In this document: positions 54,160 to 63,952 of the stretch, piece by piece
How positions within the stretch are numbered: position 1 is the stretch's first letter
How the letters are laid out: the number at the start of each line of letters is the position of its first letter
Source of the DNA: Pegoplata infirma
Taxonomy: Eukaryota; Arthropoda; Insecta; Diptera; Anthomyiidae
DNA length: 64,000 nucleotides
Assembly: GCA_963921195.1 (NCBI GenBank)
Contig: OY992540.1
Span: 134,528,694 to 134,592,693, forward strand
Direction of reading: 5' to 3'
Made by a program: the position numbers and the translations under genes
Notes under the pieces: generated by a model
What the model was told of the DNA's origin: nothing
Seen by the model: only the letters and a program-made list of their open reading frames with translations
Database searches by the model: none

Positions 54160-54272
54160 TTACTTAAACTGTATGGGGACCGCCTTAAGGGTTAAAAACA
54201 GATAGTAGGTATAATCTGACAAAATGTTGAGTTAGAAAAAAATTGGGGGTCGTTTATTTGTGCATGTGACTA

Positions 54273-54971
54273 CACTCAAAATAACAACTCTGTTAAATTA
54301 CAGAAAAACCCTGCTAATTTAACAGAGTACACCATACTTTTCCAGCTAGCAACATTTCTTGGTAGTTTTACTATAAAACTCTGTAAAATGATTTTGACAA
54401 AAAAAAACTTAATTTACAGAGTTTCTAGTAAAATATTGGTTAAATAAAACACAATTTAGCAAAGAAAACTCAGTAAATTTACATATATTTGTAAAATGCA
54501 TTTGATGCATCCAAAATTTTACAGAAAAAACTCTGTAAATTTACAGAGATTAGTAAAATACATGTTATTTTGTAAAATTTTTATAAGATTTTTGAAAAGA
54601 TTTTTTTTTTGGAACTTTTTTAACATTTTCTCAAAAAAAAATACAGATAAAATGTTGGTGTTTTTACAGAAAACTCTGTTTTTAACTATGAAATTAAGAT
54701 TATAAAGAATAAGTAAAAATACAGATAAAACTAAGTCTTTTGGTTATAAAAAATACAGAGTATCTCGCTTAAATCTACATTATAGCAGAAAAATTATCTG
54801 TAAAATTAAGATTAAAAAAGCTGAAAGTAATATAACAGATGAAACTTGTTTTTTTTTTTGTCACAACAAAATACAAAGTATTTTCTTTAAATCTGTATTT
54901 TGACAGAAAACTCAGTCAAATATCTGTTGAATTGAGATTACAGTCATTTTACACAGTTATTATTTTGAGTG
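54273..54971 (-). mobile_element. Tc1/mariner-like MITE, copy M3
   Basis: Ends CACTCAAAATAACAACTCTG and GTTATTATTTTGAGTG with TA on both sides (54271-54272, 54972-54973). Interior order is reversed relative to M1 and M2 and about 80-90 bp shorter. The flanks (GGGGGTCG left, GGGGCACCATTGGGACAG right) are one foldback-type module split by the insertion, as seen by comparison with 52145-52195. Confidence 0.9.
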
Positions 54972-54989
54972 TAGGGGCACCATTGGGAC

Positions 54990-55350
54990 AGTTAGAGCTA
55001 TAAGAGCAGTTTAATACAAATGTAATCGTTGTATTGAAGCTTCCTTAGGGAATAATTTTGTATATCAAGGGCCTATATGCAAAACCCTCTATCTAAAAAA
55101 CACAATTTTTCAGGGAGCCAAAAAACTTTATTTCGCGTAATATTCTACGTTATTTTTGTAAATCAACTACTGACTCTCACATATAATTCGTTTTTAAAAT
55201 TTTGCACTATTGGGGATTTTCTGATACGAGGGTTTTGTTTTTCAAAAATATTTAAAGTACATGAATAAAAATGATCAGATATAGGGTTTTGCATTTAAAT
55301 GAGAATGAATATTTATGATTTCATTTACGACAACGGTAAATTTTTAAAGT
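54990..55350. other. Short stretch without genes
   Basis: A Met-start frame of 63 codons (55077-55268 plus) has no recognisable composition. Nothing else is seen. Confidence 0.35.
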
Positions 55351-55352
55351 AA

Positions 55353-55725
55353 CCCAAGTGAAAAAGTTTTTTATATAATTATATATAATTTGATAAAATT
55401 ATATAAAATTGTATATAATTATAAAAAATTATATATAATTTGATAAAATTATATATAACTCTATCCATGATTTGGTGGATATAATTATATCAAATTATAT
55501 CTAATTTGATAAAATTTTATCAAACTATATAAAATTATGTATAATTTGATATAATTTTATATCATTATATCCACCAAATCCTGGATATAATTATATATAA
55601 TTTTATCAAATTACATATAATTTTATCAAGCATTTTGATGAATTTAATTTTTATATATAATTTTATATAATTATATATAATTTTATCAAATTATATATAA
55701 TTATATATAAACTTTTTTACTCGGG
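55353..55725. mobile_element. AT-rich TIR element G2
   Basis: Ends CCCAAGTGAAAAAGTTTTTT and AAACTTTTTTACTCGGG, with AA on both sides. The interior has ATATAATTTGATAAAATTAT words and two GATTTGGTGGATATAATTAT-type words. Shorter relative of G1. Confidence 0.8.
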
Positions 55726-55903
55726 AATTTATTCATGATAACGGCTTATTAAAAATTCCGAAATCGCGGTGTTGGTCTATAAGTGCTGATTTTTAAGACA
55801 ACAATTTTTCTTTTACCAAATTCATCTCAAAAGTTGACAAACTGTTGAGTATATTATGTAAAAAAAATTAAAAACGCGATTTTGGTCCACAGATGCTGAA
55901 CAG

Positions 55904-58046
55904 GGTGACAGGACATAATCCCTACGGACATTACCCCCATTTCATCACGGTCATAATCCCCATATAGTTGTGAGGACTATGACCGTTTCCACAACGGTCA
56001 CAATCCCAATAAGGAGTATGGCCGTTCCATGTTGGGATTACGACCAAACTTTTTTGGATCATAACCCCCATTCACATTATGGGAAGTAAGTCCAAACCAA
56101 TTTTGGTAATAGTTGCAGAGAGGGTGGACTTAGCGAAGCCGCTAAAATAATTTATGGAGTTTGTAATCCCTAACACGGTGAGCCTCAGCGATGTTTAGGT
56201 TCAACTTTAGTGTCGACGAAAAGTGTAAACGCAGTTCGATTTTTAGTTGAATAAATGTCACAAAACTGTTAACAGCGAAATCGTAGCTGCTCGCATTCGC
56301 GAGATGTCGCGAAATTAGTATTTTGGTATTTTCTAAAACTTTGACAATGAAGTTTTTTAAATATCTTCAAAAACTAAGTATGCAGATTTAGTTGTATTTA
56401 TTTACAGGTCACAAAACAGTTAACATCGAAATCATATCTTCTCAATTTTGCAAAAAATCGCAAAATAAAAAAAAAAAAAAAATTGGAAAAAATTTTATTT
56501 TTCGCATAAATTATCAGTCAAGGTATTAATTTGAACAGTTTTACCACCTTTAACCACATAAAATTTAAACTGCATACAATATATTTGTCGTTTTTGGATT
56601 TTTGTTCCTTTATTTTAGACACTAAAGAAAAAATAAATTAATTAATATAAAAGCTTGAACAGTAATTTTGCAATTTCTCGGGAAATTGATCATCTAAAAT
56701 TTTTATGCTTGCAGTTTTGTGAACTTTAATAACCTCGAATTCAAACTGCATACCACATTCTTGTCGTTAATTGAAGAAAATGCTTTTACAGACCAAAAAT
56801 AACACAAATTAATGAATAAATAGTAGTTTAGCGAGTTTTTTAGCGATATCTCGAAGAATTGAGCAGCTAGAATTTAAATGCCTTATTACCCTTAATCAAT
56901 AGCAACAATATTAAAGAAACTTCTTTTATTAATCAAAACAAGAAATACCCCCAAAAATCTTTTTTTCGCTATTTCTCGCGAAAGTGGGCAGCTGTAATTT
57001 TTTTGTGGGCACACACAGAAAAATACATTTCCAATCGATTTTACAGTTGTATCAACATAATAATTCGGTTATCGCTACAAATTTTTGGATGTGCCAACCA
57101 AATTTTGTTGTTGGTTCAATTAAATGTCTGTTGTATCAACCGAATTTAATTGAGACTACCGATATTCAATTGAGACGACCTATATGAAAATTTATCAACC
57201 GATTTTTAGATGTATTACCTGAATTTCAGTTGGAAATTTGCAAATTTGTTATCTGTGTGCAGTTTTAATTTCTTCCAACATGCTGAAATCAAACTGCATA
57301 CCACTTTTTTTTATTATTTCTAAAGAACCGGTTTTAAAATATAAATAAATAATAAAAAAAAATTATATAATTACGCGATATCTCTCGAAATTTAACACCT
57401 ACAATTTTGATGTCAACAGATGTGTGACCTTTGATCAAGCACAAGTAAAACTGCATACCATATTTTTACGAAATTTTAAAGAAACCTATTAAAAGATAAA
57501 AAACGAAAACAAAAACAGCAAAAAAATCATTTCGCGATTTCTCGCGAACTAAAGAAGATATGATTTTGATGTTTACTGTTTTGTGACCTTTAAATAAGTA
57601 CAATTAAAAATGCATACTCAGTTTTTGAAAACATTTAGAAAACTTCAATGTCAAAATTTTAAAAAGTACAAAAACGCTTGTTTAGCGTTATCTCGCGAAT
57701 GCGAGCAGCTACGATTTCGCTATTAACAGTTTTGTGACATTTAATCTTGTAGAAATCGAACTGCGCTTACACTTTTCGTCGACACTAAAGTTCAACCTAA
57801 ACATCGCTGAGGCTCACCATGCTAAGCCCGGCCAAAGGCCGGCTACGCTGACAAACTTTTAAAACAAAAAAATGCAATTTTAGGGATTATGACTAACTAG
57901 TATAGTGGACATAATCCCAGTAATGAAGATTATGGCCATTTGTTACGTGGTCATAATCTCCATAAATCTGGAAATTATATGCATTTTTTATTTTTTATTA
58001 TATATAAAAATGGGGATTATGTCCGTGGGGATTATGTCATGTCACC
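55904..58046. mobile_element. Composite foldback FB7 with GGTGACA..TGTCACC ends
   Basis: The left end GGTGACAGGACATAATCCC is mirrored by GGGATTATGTCATGTCACC. Subterminal regions repeat GGTCATAATCCCCAT. Inner arms at 56177-56466 and 57530-57828 are inverted copies of about 290-300 bp, marked by GTGAGCCTCAGCGATG, CTTTAGTGTCGACGAAAAGT and GCTGCTCGCATTCGCGAG. Between and within them a module of roughly 150 bp (TTTCTCGCGAA..CAAACTGCATACCAC) recurs about eight times, inverted around 56490. No frame; target duplication not clear. Confidence 0.8.
57009..57260. mobile_element. Small element E3 inside FB7
   Basis: ACACACAGAAAAATAC on the left and GTTATCTGTGTGC on the right are E-type tips. It interrupts one FB7 module between TTTGTGGGC and AGTTTTAATTTC. 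The interior repeats TATCAACCGAATTT-type words. About 250 bp. Confidence 0.7.
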
Positions 58047-58295
58047 GTTTTCATACTAATTTTTGCATGCTGAACATGAATTTGTCAACCAAATTCCAGA
58101 ATCACGATTTTGGTCCACTGATGCTAATTTTTTCTGAAAATTCTTGTTTGACTTTTTTGAAAACAATGGCTCAAAATTTAGGTGTCTTGTGTAGATTAAA
58201 AAAAAAATCTTAAAAATCGCGATGCTTATCATCGGTGACATGCTTATCATTGGTTGACAAATTCATGTTCAGCATGCAAAAATTAGTATGAAAAC
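58047..58295. repeat. Perfect 46-bp inverted repeat
   Basis: 58047-58092 and 58250-58295 are exact reverse complements (start GTTTTCATACTAATTTTTGC, with GCATGCTGAACATG and TTGTCAACC). The 157-bp loop has a TTTTGGTCCACTGATGCT word that also occurs left of FB7 at about 55880 (TTTTGGTCCACAGATGCT). The host of FB7 is therefore part of the same dispersed repeat. Confidence 0.9.
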
Positions 58296-59600
58296 ATGTA
58301 TGGCAAGATGAAAATATTCCAAAAATATTTATAAATTATTTGAAAAGATAGAGAGTTTTGCATTCAGAAAAATGTATTGTGTAAGAGATAGAGAAAACCA
58401 AAAATGCAAATAAAATAGCAAAAAAAAAGTTTTTGTTCTGAATTTTACACCATGATGGCAATATTTTGAAAGATATAGGGTTTTGAATATACGCCCTCGA
58501 AATGTTCATTAGTGTTATTACCAAAAAATAGTTAAGCGGTACCCCCAAGTCTGATTAAGCTGTTGGGTAAAAACTGGTGACACCATATTTTTAGGGTCTA
58601 TATAGCGTTTCATACCTTTTGGTAAAATCAAACCCTTATAGTCAAAGTTTTGTGTTTTTTTTTTTCACTGTTGCACTGTAATGTAAGAAATGTAAGCACT
58701 AATTTTTGCTGGGTATGATTAGTATGAAAAAAAAAACTATACAATGAATGCACTTCAAAAGAAAAACATTCAAAGTAGACAAACACCATTTAAAATTTAA
58801 TAAATCTAGTGTATACTTCAAACGGGAAAAAATGCAGCGCCATTTAAATGGCTCCAATTTTCCTGTTCAAATTATGGTGTTTATGTGTAACAAAAAAAAA
58901 TAAACTAAATTTTTTTTTACCTTAACAAAATTTCCTCTTTTTTTGTGTAGTTTTTTATGTCTATTTTAAAAATTCATTTTGTAACACTTGTCCAACAACC
59001 AATCCATACATATAAAGGATGAAAACGATTTTTTTTTATAAAAAAAATATCGACATTGATGATGTAAATTTTTTGTTTTTGCTGTTAAAACAATGTGAGA
59101 CGTGTGCATGGGATGTCAAGCAGAAAACTGCATATGCACATTTTGTTTTTCAGAATTTTTTTTGTTTTAGTTTTTTTTTACAGTTTTCCCCCTCTCTATT
59201 TAAAATTTTTGCATATTTTAACGTAAAATTTTATATACATGAAATATTCAAAACATTACCGTTGCCTCTTGCGTAAAGTGTAGCAGAAATTTGAATAATG
59301 TTTTTTTAGTTCGTAGTTTTTTTTTTGGCTTTCTCTTTAAATTGGTGTTTAAACTATATTACAATGTTTTTCTTAGTTGGCATATTACATATTAAATTCT
59401 TAATTTTATAATAAATTTTTTGAAAATATAAATTTTGTAGTTGAATATCAAAAAAAACACAGTGCAACACGAATTTGTTGTTTCAATGAGACAAAATAAC
59501 TTCTGATCGGAGAAAATGTGTCGGAAAAGTTGTAATAAAACACAAAGTGGGTCGACCCCGATTAATTTGTACACCCTAACTTTTTTTCTAAACAAACATA
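58296..59600. other. AT-rich stretch, no gene
   Basis: Frames up to 85 codons are low-complexity (Phe/Lys rich). The word TTTTTGCTGGGTA near 58703 is the tip of the CCCAGC MITE family without its partner. Confidence 0.4.
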
Positions 59601-59640
59601 CTGTGTGGATCGTGGGTTTGATTCCCACCAGACCACAGTG
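59601..59640 (+). other. tRNA T-arm-like motif (relic)
   Basis: GTGGG-TTTGATT-CCCAC at 59612-59628 is a perfect 5-bp stem with a 7-base loop, and GGTTTGATTCC resembles a tRNA B box. No D arm, anticodon arm or matching acceptor strand is seen upstream, so it is at most a tRNA-derived or chance relic. Confidence 0.3.
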
Positions 59641-59704
59641 CTTTATTTTCAATTTTTTTTAAATAATTTGGCTATTCAGTAAGTACTAGACCAATTACTA
59701 TTAA

Positions 59705-60590
59705 AATAAAAAGTACCTTTTATAAAAAGTACCTTTTATAAAAAGTACCATTTATAAAAAGTACCTTTTATAAAAAGTAGCTTTTATAAAAAGTAGCTTT
59801 TATAAAAAGTAGCTTTTATAAAAAGTACCTTTTATAAAAAGTAGCTTTTATAAAAAGTACCTTTTATAAAAAGTAGCTTTTATAAAAAGTACCTTTTATA
59901 AAAAGTACCTTTTATAAAAAGTACCTTTTATAAAAAGTACCTTTTATAAAAAGTACCTTTTATAAAAAGTATCTTTTATAAAAAGTACCTTTTATAAAAA
60001 GTACCTTTTATAAAAAGTACCTTTTATAAAAAGTACCTTTTATAAAAAGTACCTTTTATAAAAAGTACCTTTTATAAAAAGTACCTTTTGTAAAAAGTAC
60101 CTTTTATAAAAAGTACCTTTTATAAAAAGTACCTTTTATAAAAAGTACCTTTTATAAAAAGTACCTTTTATAAAAAGTACCTTTTATAAAAAGTACCTTT
60201 TATAAAAGGTACTTTTTATAAAAAAAGTACCTTTTATAAAATTACTTTTTATATAAAGTACCATTTATAAAAGTACCTTTTATAAAAAGTACCTTTTATA
60301 AAAAGTACCTTTTATAAAAAGTACCTTTTATAAAAAGTACCTTTTATAAAAAGTACCTGTTATAAAAAGTACTTTTTATAAAAAGTACCTTTTATAAAAA
60401 GTACCTTTTATAAAAAGTACCTTTAATAAAAAGTACCTTTTATAAAAAGTACCTTTTATAAAAAGTATCTTTTATAAAAAGTACTTTTTGTAAAAAGTAA
60501 CTCTCATAAAAAGTACCTTTTATAATAAGTACCTTTTATAAAAAGTACCTTTCATTAAAAGTACCTTTTATTAAAAGTACCGAAAGTACA
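59705..60590. repeat. 16-bp minisatellite, unit TATAAAAAGTACCTTT
   Basis: About 55 units; GTACC words are 16 bp apart (59713, 59729). Variants AGTAGC (mostly in the first third), AGTATC and AGTACT occur; an inverted unit lies at about 60205-60220. Each unit contains TATAAAAAG, which looks like a TATA box, and nearly palindromic AAAAGTACCTTTT. Confidence 0.95.
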
Positions 60591-60652
60591 CTTTTTGGTA
60601 CTTTTTTATTTCCTGAGGTATAAATAAAACAAACTTTTTTGTTTTTTAAATC

Positions 60653-60712
60653 ATTACATTGGTGGAGGGTATTTAAAGATTCGGCACAGCCGAATATAGC
60701 TTTCTTACTTGT
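60653..60712 (-). mobile_element. DINE-like terminus beside the 16-bp array
   Basis: GGTGGAGGGTATTTAAAGAT, then TTCGGCACAGCCGAA and CTTACTTGTT are the terminal words of an A- or B-type element. No interior precedes it; the 16-bp array does. Confidence 0.7.
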
Positions 60713-61418
60713 TTTTTTTTTAAGTTTAGATGTTTGTCCATCCACATAAAAAAATTCCGACACGCGTTTTTCGTTTTTTTTTTTCGAGAAAATCGCATTT
60801 GAATTTTAAATTTCATAACAATTTAGTAATTTGCTTGTATTTTCTTGTTTCAACAGAGCGTATGAGTAATATACATGCAATTAATAATACACATTCGCAA
60901 CGTTAAAACAAGAAAATACAAGCAAATTTCAAAATTGTTATAAAATTTAAAATTCAAATGCGATTTTCTCGAAAAAAAAAACGAAAAACGCGTGTCTGAA
61001 TTTCTTTGTGTGGATGGACAAACATCTAAACTTTTAAAAAAAAATTTAAAAAAAAATAAGTGGCCGGATTTTTGATAAATTGACTTTGTAAAAAAATGGA
61101 AAATTTCAGAACGGGTTCTGAAAATTTTCCAAAAAAAAAAATTTTAATCGATAGCCCATACAAAACTATATAAGAATGTAAATTTTTGAGATTGTGGTGC
61201 ATTCCGTTTTAACGTGATAAATATTTAATCAAGGCAACTCGCCACAAATTTGACAATTTTTCCAATATTTGACCACGCCTCCCAAGCCCAGTTTTTGAAA
61301 ATTAGAAAAACCAAAAAACGCAATTTTCTTAGTTCCATATAGGTCTATCCAAACAACCTATTCTGAAATTTACGGGACATAGTTTTTCTGTAGCGGGGCA
61401 TTTGGTGTGGAATGCCTC
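60713..61418. mobile_element. Foldback half copy F5, same family as F1
   Basis: From AAGTTTAGATGTTTGTCCAT on, it follows the inner left arm, hinge and whole right arm of F1, including AGAACGGGTTCT and GGCAACTCGCCACAAATTT. It ends with the tip CATTTGGTGTGGAATGCCTC. The outer left arm (about 290 bp in F1) is missing. Confidence 0.9.
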
Positions 61419-61800
61419 AAATATAAAAACATGTTTGTATCAAGTGACTTTGTCACGATGGGTAGTGTCTGGCCAGAATGTAGTTGATTGCGGGATCGAT
61501 TCCCCAAACGAAATCATTAATTTTTAATGTTTTCGAAGGTAATTCTTTTTTTTGGAATTTGTTGGTAAAAATAACACAACAATCATTAATTTTTAATGTT
61601 TTCATATGTTATTTTTTTCTAATTTGTTGGTAAAAAAAATGAAAGTGAAGTTATTTTTTAATGTTTAATGTTATTTATTTTAGAAAATTTTATTAATAGC
61701 AAAAAATAAATGTTGATATTTGGTAAAACAAATGAATAATTTTTATTTTAGAGTATTTTTTAATAAAATTTTTTTTTGTAGACCTATTTTTAAATTTGTT
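61419..61800. repeat. Reverse copy of the 65-bp repeat region, with a B-box-like word
   Basis: 61530-61780 contains GAATTTGTTGGTAAAAATAA and CACAACAATCATTAATTTTT, the reverse complement of 44090-44280. Just before it, GCGGGATCGATTCCCC (61485-61500) resembles a tRNA B box, with no cloverleaf around it. Confidence 0.6.
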
Positions 61801-62119
61801 TTATTTAACCACCTCCAATGGGGCGCCTTAGAGGGGTCAATGGTGAGATAAGTTTTCAAATATGTAATTTCTTTATTAAATATTTTGAATTTTTTTTTAT
61901 TAAAAAACTAAAAAAAAAATCAAATCAAATATTCTCAACACGTAACATTTACCTGTTTTTCAAATGTTTGTGCAGCATCACCAATAGTGTTTTTATTTTT
62001 TTATACTAGAAGTACGCGAACGAACACAGTATAAAGTACGTCAGTGACGAATATTGCATACCCTTTATCACATTATCACATTATAATTAAATTTTTTATT
62101 AAATATCTTCAACCCCATT
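61801..62119. other. Stretch with a foldback-module relic, no gene
   Basis: CCTCCAATGGGGCGCCTTAG and AGGGGTCAATGGTGAGA at 61811-61847 resemble the F2/F4 module. Nothing further. Confidence 0.45.
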
Positions 62120-62242
62120 ATAATCAGTAAGATCGATTTAAAATCATTACAATAATCATAAAAGATGTAGTCCTAGATTTAAATGTTACAAACGCTTTAA
62201 CAAACTAATATACACCCTACAACACTACAATGAAGGTTATCA
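62120..62242 (+). mobile_element. Eroded DINE-like right end
   Basis: AAGATCGATTTAAAATCATT, GTAGTCCTAGATTTAAATGT, TACAAACGCTTTAACAAAC and CACCCTACAACAC follow the order of the A/C right end (core, GGTCCTAGACCAATATTT, GTTACAAACGGAATGACAAA, terminal hairpin) with many substitutions. Confidence 0.55.
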
Positions 62243-63127
62243 AAAGCAATATGAAATATTCATAGACAAGGTGTAGCATTAACTGGAGCATAAATAATTT
62301 GTATACTACATCCAAAATAAAAGGAAAAAGAAAATTTATTTTTTAATAAATTTTCATTTATTAGGGCACGTTTACTACTCTTTTATATGATAAAAAAAAA
62401 GGAAAAGAAAGTGCACACAGTTATGTTTAGTAATCATAATAATCGTCATAAACATTAATAGGCCTTTTTTGTTGGCAAACTTAAATTGTTAACATGGATC
62501 AAAACGAAAAAAACGAAACGTTAACTTCCATAAATTTCTCAATTTTATTTAGCGTCGTTTAGAATAGTTTTGTAAAATATTACACATTTTCGATGAAACA
62601 TTGATAAAATTAGCTTATTAAATGCAATTTAGCTTGAAAGCAACACAAAAACATTTATCTTTTTTATTAATACCAAAGAGAGCCATTAACAATAAGAGAA
62701 TCATTCACAATGAATGCAAGCTAATTTTTAACTTCTAGAATTTTGAGCGTTAACACTCACGTAAACTTTGTATGGTAGAACACTGATAATTATACTAACA
62801 AAAAACGCCTAATGTACATAAATATTGGGTTGTTTCTTATACTTTGCAAAACTATAAAGAATTATAATTCTGAAATATATTTAATGATTTATAACGAAAT
62901 TATGCATCAATAGCCCGTTCATGAATCCACAACGAAAAAGGATTGAAAAAAAAACAAATAAAAAAAATGTTTAGGAAGTCCTAGAGAAGGTATTTGTTGA
63001 AAATAACCATTTTCGTAATAAATCGAAAACAGGTTAAGCTAGGTTTTTAGTGTTAACGATTTTTAAAAGTCTAAATAAAGACGAATGAAATGATATTAGC
63101 CGATTTCGTCACTATTTTCACTATACC
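62243..63127. other. Mixed AT-rich stretch, no gene
   Basis: One of the few less repetitive segments. No frame of more than about 60 codons and no repeat family identified. Confidence 0.4.
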
Positions 63128-63129
63128 TA

Positions 63130-63692
63130 CACTCAAAAAATTATGTTAGTAAAATCAACTGAAAATGTCAGTTAAAATAGCTACTTTGTAAGTTGTTTTG
63201 GGGTCAACTACTTTTTCAGTTAAATCAACTAACAATGTTAGTTATTTTAACTGACAAAAAACAACTGACTTATGTAGTAAAAACTACTTACATTTGTAGT
63301 CAAAACAACTAAAATGTAGTAAAAATACAATAATCAATATATAACTTTTTTTTCAAAACATTTTTAAGATGTTGTAAGAAGACCAAATTTTTTCCAAGTT
63401 TTTTTTTTTTTAAAAAGTTGTGAAAAATAAAAAAAAGCTATTTTTTTTTTTTTGGAAAAAAACTTAGAAAATTTTTCAGAGATAAAAAAATAAAATTAAC
63501 TACTTTAAATAACTGTTACTACATCACAGTACTTTTTTGTTAGTTGTTCAAAAAAACGACTTAAAATAACTAACAGAAATAGTTGTTTGATATTTTTCAT
63601 ACAAAAACAACTGACTTTGTAGTTGAAAACAACTAACTACTGTAAAATATACAAATAACTAACATGTAGTAACTTACATAATTTTCTGAGTG
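63130..63692. mobile_element. Tc1/mariner-like MITE with GTAGT-rich interior
   Basis: Ends CACTCAAAAAATTATGTTAG and TACATAATTTTCTGAGTG, flanked by TA on both sides (63128-63129, 63693-63694). The 563-bp interior repeats TAGTTGTTTT, AACTGACTT and AACAACTAA. Same tip word as M1-M3 but a different interior. Confidence 0.88.
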
Positions 63693-63952
63693 TAGGCTTG
63701 CTTGAAGAGTGGTGTGCATTTTTTTACTGGTCCAATATTTTTGTTTGTTAATATCGACCATATAAGGCAACTTTCCCAAATCCGAGGTTTTCGAAATTCG
63801 GAAAAACCTATATTTTCTCCACCCTAATGTTTACATAATTTATTTTTCTTGTTTCAAACGCCTTTGAAAAAACTTCAGTGGGCCACAAAAAAAATATAAG
63901 TTCACAAGAAATAATATCATATATTTTATTAGAATTCAAATCTTAATTGTTT

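Noticed and set aside
53960..54205. Open frame rich in Thr-Asp-Gly-Arg
   Set aside because: Translation of the GACG/GACA microsatellite in the family C element.
59601..59640. tRNA gene
   Set aside because: Only a T-arm-like stem and loop is present. No acceptor, D or anticodon arms could be paired around it.
61440..61520. tRNA or SINE promoter (B-box-like GGATCGATTCCC)
   Set aside because: The surrounding T stem has a mismatch and no A box at the right distance is convincing. No poly-A tail or SINE body follows.
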